Origin: Monocercomonoides exilis
Taxonomy: Eukaryota > Preaxostyla > Oxymonadida > Polymastigidae
Length of the DNA stretch: 64,000 bases
Direction of reading: 5' to 3'
Assembly (NCBI GenBank): GCA_001643675.2
Contig: LSRY02000024.1
Coordinates: 1,180,001-1,244,000, forward strand
A model generated the notes under the pieces. That model did no database searches. It was not told the origin of the DNA and worked only from the letters and a program-made list of their open reading frames with translations. Made by a program: the position numbers and the translations under genes. Numbering within the stretch: the first letter of the stretch is position 1; every line of letters begins with the position of its first letter. Shown here piece by piece: positions 15,001 through 30,000 of this stretch.

Positions 15001-18000
15001 AAAGTTGAACAAAAAGACAACTCAGAAAAAGAGAATCGGAAATCAAACAAACAAATTGTTGTTTGTGCTCAATGTGCACGTTGCCATCATGGAATGCATG
15101 ACTTGTCTATTCTTCAGCATTCCGCCGAAAACACATCAACATCAACTGTTTCCTCTTCATCTGCTTCTTCATCGAATTCTTTCATTTGCTCTGATTGTGG
15201 AAAGGCCTTTTCACTTTCTCATTTGATGCCGTCTGCTGCAGCATCGAATTCTTCTTCTCTTTCATCTTCTGAAAATGGAAACACATCATTAAGCAATTCA
15301 TTCTCGTTCTCATCAACAAATAAAGATCTTATTCAGATCTTTGGAGAAGATCAAGACTTCCTTTCCTCTCCTTCTCTTTGGGCTTCTTATTCACCAGACT
15401 TTTCTGATCTCTGCTCTCCTTCAACATCTCCTCTGATGTCTGAGTCTGTAATGCAGGTGTTGCATCGTGTCTTTATCTATCTGTTTAGGATGTGGCAAAT
15501 GAGGATGGCTCTGATGGCTATGAAAGCAATGGGCATTGACTCAGTCAGCGAATTAGAAAAAAGATATCCTCAATTGAGAGAACGCATTGCATCTATTGCT
15601 TCTTCATCATCAGATTCTGATCAACTTGAGGATTCAAAGATTGCTTCATTCTGTAATTCTCTTACAAACAAAGCAGATTCTTCTTATGCAACAGCAATAG
15701 ATGGAAATGTGCCAACAATTACAAACACAGTGACACTGGATGTAACTCTTTCAAAAGTGGAATCTGTCGCTCCTCACAATTCTGAGACGCACTCACCCAG
15801 CGGAAAAGGAATAAAGGAACGAAAGCCTTTTTCTTCAAAATTAATTGACACAAGAATGTCGCTGAGAGGATACCAACCACTGTCAAGTTCTTTACCATCA
15901 GCATCGAATGCGAGTGAGTGCTCAACATTGGTCTTTAAAGAAGGTTTGAATCCTTCTCTTCTTGTTGTTGAGCAGCCGAATGTTGAGATGTATACTGCAA
16001 ACGACGAATCATCATCACAAAAATCGACTTCAAACAGTTCTTCAACTGCATATTCACCTTCTCTTCTTTTTGCACAGCCACCTCTTTCACACTTAACTAT
16101 TGCAACCAGTCAGCCATATTCTGCTTCAAAGTATTTTAAAACACAATCATCCATATTGGAGCTTGAAAGAAAAAGAATGAAAGATATGGAAGAAGAAGCC
16201 AATCAGAAATCAAAGCCATCCAAATCATCTTCATCAAAATCATCTTCATCTTCAACAACAGCCTCTCCAGTCCCTCCGTCTTTCTCCACTCCGAAATACA
16301 CCCCTTCTGATTTCGAACAGCGCAGATATCGCAATCCAATTGCCTTTTTGTCGAAAGAGTTTCTGATTGTTGCTGATAGCGAAGGCGCAAGTATTATTAA
16401 TGTGAGTACTGTTATGTCTTCGCTTGTCGGAAAGCTGTGCACCAAAGTTGATACTGGAAGCAGCTGCGGAGAGAGAAGCGAAGAGGAACGAGAAATGCTC
16501 TTGAAAACAGTTGAGGATGCTGTCAAAAAGTGGAACGGAGAAGGAAATGAAACAATCAATGGAAGCTATAAAAAGGAAGAAGCCAAAGGAAAAGTTTGTA
16601 ATTATGAGAGCCAAGTCAAACGATCAGAGAGACATAGGTCAGACGAAGAGGAGCATCTCATGCATTTGAAAGGGAGAAACGGAGAAATGGCTTTGATGAG
16701 ATTGTTTGTGCCTGAAAACAATTCAGAGTCAGCATCAACTTCATCAAAAGCAGGTGATGGACATTCTTCCTCAATGATTCAAATGTTTGGGTTGAGACGT
16801 ACGAATATTGTCCGCTCGCAATACAGACAGTCTCTTCTCTCAACGCCACTTGTGACATCTTTCATGTCGAGAGCCATTCCAATACGGCCATGGATTTACA
16901 ACTCTCGATCACTTTCTTCAATTAACACACAACGTCTTTTGAACGGCAAACAGGCATTGAATGGAAATTCGTTGAGCTTCTCTTTCAAGAATGGGAAGCC
17001 GTGCATTCTGTACGAGAGGAAGCAAAATCATTTGCTTTGCACAACTTCAAAAGTTAATGAAAATGGTGAAATTCTGTCAAATATTCAAATTCCTGCGCTT
17101 AATAATTTGCCTTGTCACCCAATAACTACGCGCCTGGTGACACTTGGGTCAAATGGCAAAGAGTCGTCTTTATCGTATTTATCAACGGCTTCTCCTGCAA
17201 TTTCATTAGATTCACTGGCAGTTGTGCACATCTCAATTCATCACAAAGTGTGTCAAATTGCAGTGAATGAAAAGATCCCTGGGCTGGTTGCGATGACTGG
17301 GAAAAGCAGGTTGTGTGTGCTTTCTTTGGATCCAAATCTGCGATTCTCGAAGATTCTGCGAGATATCAACGTGGATCTGCACTTTGACAGTATTTATGAA
17401 GATGTGGACAAAGAGAAAGAAAACAAAGATAAAAAGAAGCCTGGAAAGAAGCTGCCACCTCAGTCTTCTTCTTCTTCAGATCGTAATTCGAGCCAGCCAA
17501 GAAGAATGCAGAGAGGAGAAAACGAATACACCGCCCTCATATTCCCTCTTCGCACTATTCTGAAAGTGCAATGGCTGAACACACCGAAGCCTTATCTTGT
17601 TGTGTTCACTCCTCTATCTATTCTCGTATACGATATCGATAACAGACCATCAATGCCTCTTTTGTCTCTGCGCTTGCCGTCGTATTCGAGTGTGACTACG
17701 GCTGCATCTTTGTTGAACTCAAGCATGGAAAGTGGAAGCACGCCAAGTCCAGAAGCAGTCAGAGATATGAAGAACAGAATTTTGAATTGCATCGTTGATG
17801 GATGTGCTGTGGAAGTGGAGGATGATATTGAAGAAGAAGAAGAGGAGGAAGAACAGAATGAAGGAAGAAGCGAGAGAAATGGAGAAGAAACAAGATTTAA
17901 TCAAAACTCCAAGCATTCTAGTTCTTCAATGCGAAAGACAAAGAACGTGATTGTAGCAATTGACGGAAGAGGGTCTATTTTCAAACACGAGCTGATTCTT

Positions 18001-21000
18001 CCGTCGTTCGAATACGACGATTGGCAGATGCTGATGAAAGATGATCTGAAAGAAGAAATCAATCAAATGGATGGCGAAAACATAGAAAAAGCAGAAAAGC
18101 TGAAAGAAAATTCGGCAGAGTCGAAGGCTGAATCTAAATTAGCTTTTGAAGAAGCGACTGAACTACCACAAATTTCAAATCAGCAAACAATCAAAAAGAC
18201 ATTACACGTATTTTGTTCATTCAACAGGATAAAGAATTTGGCAGTATCTTCTTCTACTTCTTCCAGCTCATCTTCCAATGCAAATGCAAATGATCAATTC
18301 ACAATGAACTTTTCACTCAACCCTGCTCTGCGCACATCTGTTCATGTGCAGCATGAATTGTCATCTGATTCAATTGGCAAGAATAAATTGGCCGAAACAA
18401 ATGAAAAGCAAGATGTTGCGAAAGCCTCGTTTTTGTGCGGATTTAAGGACGAGTTTTTGTATCAAGTGACATTTGATCTGAAAAAGTCAAAGGTTATGTC
18501 GATTGTTCCTCTTTTACACAAAACAAATGCAAAAGAGCAGAAAACAGCTTCTTCTTCTTCTTCCACTGCAACTCCTTCGAAGCAAAGTTCAAACGATAGT
18601 AAGTATTATCAAAGCTCCTCTTTTATCAAATATTCATTATCATCACCATTATCGTCACCTTCTTCTTCCTCATCTTCAGATTCAAGTGAAATCTCTGTCA
18701 ATCCTCCATTGTCTTTGTCAGTGTCTGCATGGGACATCCCTCTCGTGTTCACAGCCAGTCGCAACACTCTCATCATTTCATCAGCATCAGGCGCACCAGC
18801 CAGCATTTCTCTCTCTTCTCTTTCTTCGCCTTCTTCTGATTCAGAAGAGTATTCGAATGGCTCTTTCAACATTGTCAACAATCGAATCATCAACTTCGAT
18901 CGCTCTGTCCTTTCCTGCTCTTCTTGGAGATCAGCTGTGCAATCATCATCCACAGGCTCTGCCTCTTCTTCTGCCTCAGGCACACACATCATCGGCATGT
19001 CAGTCCTTCCTCCGTCTCCAAATCTGCTTGTGATGCGTGACATTGTTTCCCTCACTGCAAGCACATACCACTACTTCACAACTGCCCTTTCCTCCTCCTT
19101 TGGCAGCTTCAAGCAGTCAGTCAAGACATTGATGGACAGCCTGCTTGTTAATGGCCCCACGTTGAGATTGCCTGCACAGCCGAGCTGGCAAGCAGACGCA
19201 ATGCTTGGTACATATGATGAGAGATGGGCTGGTTTAGAGGAAGAAAGAAGGAATGGAAGAAGAGCAATCAGCAGAGGAAGCAACTGGAGAGACATTGATG
19301 AACAATACAGCTCCTCTCTTTCACAGCCGTCTTCTTCGTCTTCTTCAAATCTCTTCAATCGAAATGGCAGCCCAATCAGCTATTGTGTCGATGCATCAAT
19401 GGCTGGCCGCTCAACAGAGTATATGGAGAGATTGAGTCCAGCATCTGCTGCCACCAGCCTCGTTGCATCGTCATATGTTATGAGCAACAAGAACGACTCA
19501 GCAGATGCTCATTCATCTCATTCAGCACTCAATGCATTTGCACTCTCAACTTCTACAGATGAGATGAAAGCAAGGCAGATTTTGGGTGTTCATTCACCTG
19601 ACTTCGTTCCTTCTACTGCGTCTGCTACTCAAGGCACTAAAACTGCACAGCCCACATCATCATCGTCGTCTTCATCATCTTCATCATCTTCTTCTAATTC
19701 TTCTCCTCAACGGGACATGAATGAGATTGCAATTGAACATGCCAATTCACTCAGATCGACATCTCCTCTGCTGTTGTGTCTGATGTGCGACGATGGCTCA
19801 TTAACATTCTTGACATTCAACAACATTCTTCCTTCTTCTCTCAAAACTTATGCAGAAGCACGATTTCTGCAGTCGAACAATCCAATGCTCAACAACTCAA
19901 GCTCTTCATCAGCATCCTCGTCTTATTCTTCTTCAGCGACTGCTTTTGACTCATCCTTCAACGTGAACAAACCATCTCGTGTGCCCACGCTCCTCCATCC
20001 ATACATTCGTGATTCTGAAGCCTTTGCCTTTTCTCCTCTTTCGACTGCTTCACTTTTCCCTTCACTCCCTCAGCAGCTCCCAGCTTCAGCACCTCTTCTG
20101 CCAAATTCCCTCCTTCCACAAGCATTGGCAAAGTACGAAAGAAGAAACGGATCCTCATTGAAATCGTCACTTCCTTCATCATCTGCATCTTCATCCCATC
20201 GGACACAGAGCCTTCTTTCCTCTTTGCTCCATCAGCCGCCGTTTCTTCCTCTCAACATCTTTTCGGAGTCTCTCGCTTTTTGCGGTACAGCTGCTGTGTC
20301 TCCGTTGCATCCTGCTGCTGTTGCCACTGCTGATTTGTTGCTTGCTTCTGCAAAGAACTCATCGTCATCATCATCTTCTTCTTCTTCTTCCGCTTCCTCT
20401 TCGAATAGCTCACTTGCTCCTTATGATTCTGTTGGAAAGCAGCTGGACATTCTGAAGGTGATGGTGTGTGACATCACAGACGACTCTGTTTCAAATGATG
20501 AATTGCCCAAAAAACAAGAGAAAACTGAGAATACTGGAAAGACAGATAAGACAGAGAAAAAGAAAGAGAATGATAAATCAACTGATGCTTCAAGCAAGAC
20601 ATCAGCATCATCGTCTTCTGCTGCTGCTTCTGTTTCTTCTTCAGAAACTCCCGTTAATCATCCATCTTCCATGATGATGAATTTGTATGCAACTGAATAC
20701 ACCAAATTCTGTTCTCCTCCTGTTGTCTCCTCTTTAACTTCACAAATTCCTTGCCAGTTCATCTTTTCATCTCTGTTCTCCCATCCAACGATTGTTAACA
20801 CAACGGCAATGGAAAAACTATACCCAGAAAAGAAAGGGAAACTTTCCTCGTTGGATAAAGAATCTTCAACTGAATCTTCTACAACAAATGCTTCTGCTGC
20901 ATCAACAGGAACATCATCTGAGTCTTCTTCTGCATCTTCCTCTGCCATCTGCGCCTGCTCCTCTGCTCCAACTGCGAATGGTATGCCTCCTCATTCTCTC

Positions 21001-24000
21001 TTCGCATATCGTTTTGTGGAGGCCAGCACAGAAATCGGATATGCTGCCTCATTCAGCGGTACTCTTTTGGAAGAAGCATCAGAAAGCAAAGAGAAGTCTG
21101 GAGATGCTTTGGAAGCGGAAAACAGACTCAGAAAAGGAGAATTCGTCAGGTTTGTCCGCACTTTGGCTGCTTCTTCTTCTTCGATTGAAGAGAGCAAACA
21201 AGAAGAAGACAAGCCAACTGAAGCAAAGGAAAAGGAGAATGTTGAAACAAGTTCATTTACGCTCAATGCGAAAAACGGGATTTCACGCAACGTGGAGCTT
21301 GTTGGATACAGTTTGTATGTGAAAAACAACAGCATGAATGAAGTGGATGTTTCAATAAGACCATTTTTGCCTATTTCACCAGCAAAGAAAGATGACAACA
21401 GCAAAGAAGACACAAAAGATGATATCGAAAATGCTTCAGCTGATAATTCCTCTGCGTGCAATGGACATTATCTTATTAAGAAAGGAGAAGAGAGATGGAT
21501 AGATGCACCATTCAACTTGATAGGCTCAGACATCACATTCAATTCAGATTCTTCACCGCGTGCAGACCACATATCCATCCAATTCACTTCTGCATCAACT
21601 GTTACTTCTGACTGCATTCTCGATCTCACCCTTTCAATCCGCTTGTATGGTGTTCCATATTCCATCATGCGCTTTTTGGGCTTCTATGAAATGAACATGA
21701 GTGACCCACACTGCTTGACTTACTCAGCCAAATCGGATTATTTCGCACTGCGAAGCAAATTGAAAAGTCCAGCTGATCAAATATTCAGAGTGATGAGCTA
21801 TGCAACGCTGATGAGTGGGATGTGGAATGATTGGACAGGAAAAGAAAAGCGGTTGAGAGCAAGAGAGCTTTCGGAGAGATTGATTGAAGGAATCAGGAAT
21901 GCAATGCCTTCTGCAAACGAAAAATCATCTGATCCATTGTCTTCCTCAGAAGCCTGCCCACTTTCTCTTTCTAACATTTTGTTGTCTCAGCATCTTCCAC
22001 AACTCGCATGCCCATCAGCTTTAACAACATCTACAGCAGAATTCTCAACACAGCCAGATGTTCTTGATGTTGCACTGACAACTGTTGAACATCCATTCCT
22101 CTTAATGAAGGAGATAGAAAAGGCTTTGAAGTCAATGAACTGTTCATTCAGAAAAGACAATAAAGATTCAAAAGAAGAAAAAGAAGAAACTCAACCTTCA
22201 ACGCAGTTACAGTTGGTTAAGTCAGACAACGAAAAGTCTGTTGCTGATGAGCAAATAGTGAAAGTTTCAAGTGCCACGAACAGAATGTCATTTATAGCTT
22301 ATTTGAAGAAGCTTCGAAAGAACAAGGAAATGTTTGTTGGGGCATATCCATCCTTTGTGTTTGAACCAGCAGTGTCGAACTATCAGTCCAACATCATAAT
22401 GCTATCTGGATCAAATCTTGCATTGAAGCATTCATTCCCTTCAGTGTTTATTTCGTCTCTGTTACCAACTGTGTCTGCTCAGATGTACATGCTCTATACA
22501 TTTATCAAGACTCAAACTGAGTATTCATTTAATCATCTGACAAGTTCGAACAAGGAAAGCTCACGTTCCTCTCATTTGCGTCTCCAAAAGCCGTCACTCG
22601 CGATGACACCTGAACGTGTATCCACTCTGCTGTGTGTTTTCCTGCGCTTCTTTATTCCTCTGATGGATGTCACAATACTCGCACCTGAACACGTCATGGA
22701 GTGCTTGAAAATGCACTTGATGGACTACATGGTGCTCAATCTGCGGAAGGAGTCCGTGAGGAACAAATTGATGAAAGAGCGAAAATTGACGCAAGAAGAA
22801 AAAGATGAAAAAGAGATGGAAGCAAAGAGCAACGATTCAATGTTTGCTTTTGCAAATGATCCGATTTCAGCTGCATATGTGATATCCTCTCTTCCTCGCA
22901 TTTGCATGTTTCTGTTTGCGTTTTTCCTGAAGTATCTACCTTTGAAGCTGGCAGCTGTTCTTGCCAGTGGAAGGTTGATTGTTCCATTCACTCAGATGAT
23001 TCTGATGGATGGGCAGTTGAGAATCGAATGCATATCGACAATACATCTGGCGAAGAAGCAAGCTGAAGAAGCGCACAAAAGTATAGAGGTGCCAAAAGAG
23101 AGTAATGGAATAAAAGCATCCACGAAAACTGACTGTGAAGGAAATGAATGCAAAACCGCATTTTCAACAGAAATTGGAAATGCTGATCAAAGTGAGGCAC
23201 TTGAATTAAGTTCGAAAATAATATCAGCTGTGAGCCCAACATACACTTTCTTGCGTTCTCTTCTTCTTCATCCAGTGAATTTTGTTTCAACTGCATTTTC
23301 TTCCGCGTTTATCAAAGCATTGAAAAGTTGGAATATGCACTTTGGAGATTATATGATTTTATCAAGTGCGAAAGAGGAAGCAGGAAAAGAGGGGACAAAA
23401 ACCGAGGAAGTGGAAGAAGGTGATGATGGTATTGAAGATGGTAACGAAAAGGAGAAAGAGACAGAGACAGAAGCGAAAAGCGAGGAAATGATAGAGAAGG
23501 AAGAAAACGAAGAAGAAGAAGAAGCGGAAGACGAGAAAAAACAGCAGGAAGAAACAAGCACAGAAGATGATATTGACTTGTATTTCTGTGATGTTTGCTC
23601 CAAAACGCTGAAGCCATCAGATGTCAGATTTCATTGTACTGTGTGTGAAGATTACGACGAATGCGAAAGCTGCCACATGAAGCTTTTGGCAGGCGAAAAA
23701 GCTAAACAGAAAAGAGGAGATGATGAAGAAAACACTCATCTTTCTTCGCACAGAATGATCGCATTTGTTAATAAAGGAAAGCAATCAACGCAAACATCAT
23801 CTGCTTCTCCATCATCTGCTGTTGTACCTGTGCTGTCAGCATCTTCATCCACAAAACCGCCAAAGCCATCTTCTGAACACAAAATATCAGACTCGCCAAA
23901 GCAGATTGTGCTGACACCTGCAACTTCTCCTAAACAGACAAAGTCTCCAAAACTTCATTCAATCTCATCTTCTGATTCTCTTTCAGCTTCTTCTTCTGCT

Positions 24001-27000
24001 CCGTCATCTCAGCCATGTTACACAACATTCACAGCATTTGATCTGATGTATTCCTCTTCCTCCTCAGCCAATCCAAATGTTTGTCATCCTATTTTCTATC
24101 TTCCTCCTCCGTCTGTTCTCTCGCTCTGCCCAACAGTAGACATCTTTGGCATTCCCTTGTCTTATGTGCCATATGCCCTTCTCATTCACTTCTTATCTGA
24201 ATTCGCTTCAAGTAATTCATTTGCACGAGCTGTTAAAGATATAATGTATTCTTCAAATGATTCTGAAACTGATACATCGTCTTCTTCATTAAGTGATTTG
24301 ATTGCTTCAATGATCCCACACCACACTCCGACCATCTTCTCTTTGGGATCTCGAGTGCTGTTTCCGTTGGCTTCTGTGCTTTGCTCAATGCTCTCTCAGC
24401 CACTCTGTTCGCATGAGCCTCTTTTGGATATGAACAAAGAGAAGCTGATTGCAAAGGTCGTCACATTCGCTCTGAAGGAAAGGCATCGTTTTCTTGACGA
24501 GCCTGCTGAAGGCCATTCAACCAGCAACTCGTCTTCCAGTTCTGATTCAGGTGAGGTTGTTCTCCCTCCGCTGAATCTGAAGCTTCCGGATTGGATTCAG
24601 CTGTGTGCCTGCACTCCTGCCAAGCACACGAGACAGGAAATGATTAGCAGTCTGCCATCAGCACAATCAGTTCTTGCTTCTTCTTCAAATGCAACTTCAT
24701 CTTCAGTGAAGAATTCATCTGAGACATCTGCAGACAGAATGAAGCTGCATCCAATGAACTCCATAAACTACACTGAATATTCATCTGTCGATGTGTTGTT
24801 GTTGATTGTTTTATCTCAGTCACTGAAAAATCCATTCAAATTGAAAGAGGAAGGAAAAGAAGCGCCTTCACAGCCTTCCCCAGCACCAACACCTTCGCCA
24901 TCAATATCTCCTCCTCAAACTTCATCTTCACCTCCTTTGCCGGCATCAGCATCATCATCATCCTCCTCAACTTCAAATTCATCATCTTCTTCTTCTTCAA
25001 GTGTTGCAATGCCATTTGCAGTCACAATCAGCTCCTCCTCAAAGCCAATGTCTTCTCTCTTCTCTTCTTTCTCTCATTCTCCCTCATCGTCTCTCTTGTC
25101 CTTCCTCCACACATCCACTCGCTCTTCTCCTCCATTTGTCAGGGCATATCCACCAAACCCTGTGCAGCATGAGATCAACATCCAATCTCTTTCAAAATGG
25201 CTTGTTGTCGATGGAATGGCTGAGTGGCTCCTTTCAGTTGCTTCAAACATCATCTCCCGAATGATTAGATCTTTCAAACGATCAGACGAGTTTCCTGAGT
25301 CGTTCAAAATGGCAGCATCCACCTCGTCTTCTGTGGAATACCCTCATTTTGCCTCAAGATCATCTTCTTCTCCACGCTCCAACTTCTCCTCTGCCATCAG
25401 CACACTCCTCATCTCAACAGAGCTGACGAAGGATGTGCTTGGCGACTCGTTCCCTCTTTCACTGAATGATGTGCTGTTCACACAGGATGAAGAGGGATTC
25501 CAGCAATTGTGGCTGGTCGCTGCTCTGAGGCTGCTGAGGGAGATTGTGAGGAACAGCGATGAGAGGAAGGAGAAGGAGACGTTGAGTGCATTTGTCGACG
25601 GAGAAGAGGCAGAACGGCTGACAAAGGCATTTGAAAAAGAGGGGAAAAAAGGTAAAAGACACGAAAAGAAGAGAAATGAAGAGAAGAAAGAAGACAAAGA
25701 CAACAAGCAGAAAGAGAAACAAGCAGAAGCGGAAGAAGGCAAATTGACTGAAAGTTCTTCTTCTTCATCACTTCCATCTTCGACAGCTTCTTCTCAGCTG
25801 ACAAAGCTTTCAGAGATGTTGCATGTTCCTCCACAGTCACGTATTTCTGGCTCTTTGATATGCGAAGTGGTTGTTTGGGCTTCTTCACTCAGCGATTCAC
25901 AGATTATCAAGACGACTGCAGGAGATGTGTTAGATGCTCTTCTGTATTCAACATCTGCTCAATCATCATCAGCAGCAACATCGGTTTCTTCTTCTTCTTC
26001 TTCTTCTTCTTCTGCACAAAAGACATTTTTGCCATCTCTGATTGCCTCTCAGCTTATCCTTGCAGAAGGTCTGTTTTCTGTCCGATTTCTGCAGCTGCTG
26101 TCTCTGATGAAGATGACTGGGTTGGAATGCATTGGAGTGTGGAAGGAGTACAACAGCGATGTTTTGAGTGTGGCTGAAGGAATACGAACGATTCGAAGAG
26201 TGTTTCCATCTTGCCCGGAACTCCCGAAATATTCGAGTTATCTTTCATCATTAGCAGCTTCATCAGCATCTTCCTCATCAGCTGTTTCAACAGCTTCATC
26301 ATCAATATCTTCTTCTTCTTCTTCTTCTTCTTCTTCTTTGTCTCTTGTCAAATCACCTGCTCAACAATCATTCAACCAATCATCCTTCATTGGAAGCGAT
26401 GTCAACTTTTCTGCCTTTGGTGCATTTAGTGTTCCTTCATCTCTGTCTTCGCCTTCCTCTCCTTCTTCCTCTTCGTCTTCCTCTTCGTCCCGCTCTTCTG
26501 CTTCCAATTCTCTCTCATACACACAGCTTGTGTCATTGATCCATTGCCTGAAGACAATCCGTGACACATCCACCAAGTCGCATCAGGGTTGGAGCATCTT
26601 CTGCCTTCTCCATCCTCATTTCCTGCTTTCTCTGATGCATCTCATCAATTCACTTCCTTCTCAATGTGTTGAATTTGCAGTTGCTCTTATTTCACAGCTG
26701 CTGCAAACGATGGGGCAAATTGTGATTGTACTGGAGGATAAAGGAAAGGAAGTGAAGGAAAAAGACAATGAAATCAATAAAATGAAAGAGAAAGAGAAAG
26801 AGAAAGAAGCAAAAGCAGACAAAGTGGAAAAGACAGAAGAAGAAGAGTATAAAACAGAGAAAGCAGAAGAAGCATCAAATGATGCATCACAGTCACAATC
26901 AGTGCAGAGTGGAGGATTGTTGCTGCCTCCAAATCTCGCAAACGAAAAAGAGAATACGCCAAATCATCCAACAGAGGAAGATAAAGATTTAACTTCGTCA

Positions 27001-30000
27001 GCTGAATCTGAAAAATCATCAACTTCTGAGCAAGCAAAGCCAGTCATGGAAATGCCTTCATTTGTCAGCAGCCATCCTCAGCTGCATTCGCTGCGCTCTC
27101 TTTTGATGCAGACGTCTCCTTCTTCTATGTTTGCGCCGTTCCTACTGTCTGTGCCGTCTTTCCTGACAAACACCATCTGCACTCTGCTTGTCGACGGCAG
27201 CAGCAGTAGCATCCGCTCAGAAGCAGCCAATTTGCTGTCTCTTCTGTGGGATGCGCTGACATTTGAGCCATTTGGGGAGAAGTGGAATGCACTCGACAGA
27301 GAAGTCGAGATCAGATCAAACACTCTCCTCACTTCCACCTTCAAGTTCAGAGCACCTGCTGCTTCTGTTGCCTCTCAGCTGTTTCCATCCTCTGTCACTT
27401 CTTCTGTCCAGACATCGATTTCTCCTCTTCCTCCGCAGTCATCATCTTCTTCTCCTTCTTCCCTGTCTTCTTCGCCTGTTGCATTCTACCCATTCCCTTC
27501 ACCCAGAGCTCAGCTGCTTTCGATGATTGTCTCTCTTTTGTGTGAGTCAACGTCGCTTGGCAGCCATTCGGCGCCTCTCTTTGCGCTTGTCACACGTTTT
27601 GTGAAGGAGACGAGTCAGTTCTTTGGAGACGAGTGGAAGAGGCTGAACGAGGCGAAGAGGAAGATTATGGAGCAGGAGATGAAGGAGAGAATGGAAAGAA
27701 AGAAGGAAAGCATGAAAAATGAACAAATTCCGAGCATCGAAAACAAAAGTGAGAAAGAAGGAGAGAAAGTTGCAGCATCGACATCTTCATCAGCATCTGC
27801 TTCTTCTTCTCCATCTCTTCTTTCTCTTTCACATTCATATTCTCAATCACCATCGATGTTTTCTCTCTCCGCCAAGCAGCACAAGTATCTCATCCACCGC
27901 ACTCTGAGCATCCTCACCTCTCTTGCCATATCTGCCTTCACAAAGCTCTCATCCCATCCAAACACATTCATCTACTCCAATCTGAGGCACTTCCTCTCCA
28001 TCAGCGACCAATCATTCTTCCTCGACAACGACACCTGCTCCATCTGCTCCTCCTCCTCTTCGACTGACAGGCCATTCGCCGTTAAAGCAAAAGACGTGCT
28101 GTCCGATGAGAAGAAGCTGTACACGTCGAACAGGCTGCTGATGAAGTGTGCCTATCCAATCGAAATATCCAAGTTCACATTCAGAATCGTCGAGACACGG
28201 CCAGTCAACCTCGACTACCAGGCAATGGCAAGATTTGGCGTGGCTCCTCCTCAAGTGTCGCAATCATCATCGTCTTCTTCTTCGAATTCTTCGTCTGGCT
28301 ACTCAACATCTCCTCCTTCCTCATCTTCTTCTTCCCCATTCTCTTCTTCACTCGCATCCAAACATTCTCCTTCGAGTTCTCCTTCCGTTGCCACCACTGA
28401 GAACTACAACCAGCTGGTGCTGACGAAGTTTGTGAGGGGGCTGAACTTCTACATCATCCAGAAGCCTCTCACAACTCATCTGTCGCATCTCCGCAACTCC
28501 ACAAAGGAGTGGAAGAAGATGGCAACTGTGCTCCTTCCTGCCAATTCAACTGAATGCAGCATCACTTTCCCATCCACCATCATCGCCTCTGCTGTCATGA
28601 TCGAGTTTTTGGAAGGGCCTTATCTGAATCCTGAGCCACCCGATGCTCTTCCAACAGACCCACCATCGACTGTGCTGTTTGAGAAGCTGAATTGCCCCGT
28701 CTGCCACAACCCCTGTCAGACAAGGAAAGGAGCATGCCCATCCTGCAAAGACAACTGCTACCAGTGCAGGTCGTGCCGGATGATCAACTACGAACAGCCA
28801 AACTCCATTCTCTGCCCTGACTGCGGGTACTGCCGCTTTATGAAATTCGACTTCAGCTTTTTGATGAGGAAGAGCACTAACCCGATGCCTGTGGAGAATG
28901 AAGAAGAGAGGGCAAAGGCTGTCTCAGAAATAGAGGCACTGAGTGTGGAGAGAGACAAGCTGAGCAAGCAGATGGATGCTGTGAGAAAGAAGATCATTGA
29001 AGCAATGAGTGAATGCGAAGGAGGGCAGACTGCTTCATCGTCTGCATCGTCTTCTGTGCCTGTTTGGAATGCAGATGTGAAGGCGAATGCTGTTTCATCG
29101 AAGGATGCTTCTCTAACATCTTCTGCCTCTTCTGAGAATGCTTCTCTTTCTGATCAGTTTGCACTCTGCAATTTGAAGTCTTCTGTTCTGACAACAACAC
29201 CTGTTGGCTCGTCTTATGTTCTGTCGCCCAATGAAACCTCGTCCAATTCATTGGATGTGTCCCTCTTCACTGAAGGCACCTCTTCAAACAGCACAAAATC
29301 TGCTGATGTTTTGTCTGAGTCTTCGTATCTTTCTGAGTTGTATCGCTCAAACTCTTCTTCCTTCTCCACAACCTCTTCGATCCTTCTCCAGAATCTTCCA
29401 CAAGATTCTATGCTTCGTCCAATGCTGAAATCATCTTCTTCACAATCTTCTTCTTCTTCCTCGATATCGCCTTCATTATCATCTTCACCATCTCCTTCCT
29501 CTTCTTCCTCTTCTTCTTCTTTCTCAGTGTCCATTCCGTCCTCAATCCAAACCAGCCATGTTAATCCTCCGATCATTCGCTTGGCTCATTTGTATTTCAT
29601 CGAAGCAGCTAATCTCTCTCAGCAGCTGTCTTCTGTCACATCTTCACTCAGAATAGCTAAGCAGGCACTTCAAGAATACTTTGCCCAGGTTGATGAGGAA
29701 GAAGAGGATGAGCAAGACGAAAGTTCAAATGGCGATGGAAGGGACAGAGCAAGAGGAAGCGATGGCAGCATTGTAGCACCTTATTCATCTTCTTCTCTGT
29801 CTCATCTTCAATCACATCATCAGCATCCAATGTTCCTTCTTCACTCACGACGCCAGCTGAGCAATCACAACTTGCGCGAGAGTGAAAAGAGAGCTAAGCA
29901 GCCGATATATCCATGTTCTGCCTTCTTCTTGACAAACTTCTTGCTGCTTTCATCTTCACTGCCACCTGATGACACACTCACCCTCATTTCTTCTCTGATG

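Noticed and set aside
22594-25888. Many minus-strand open frames opposite the UBR4-like gene.
   Set aside because: Antisense of Ser-, Glu- and Lys-rich coding DNA rarely yields stops; none shows a domain and the sense strand carries the recognisable family.
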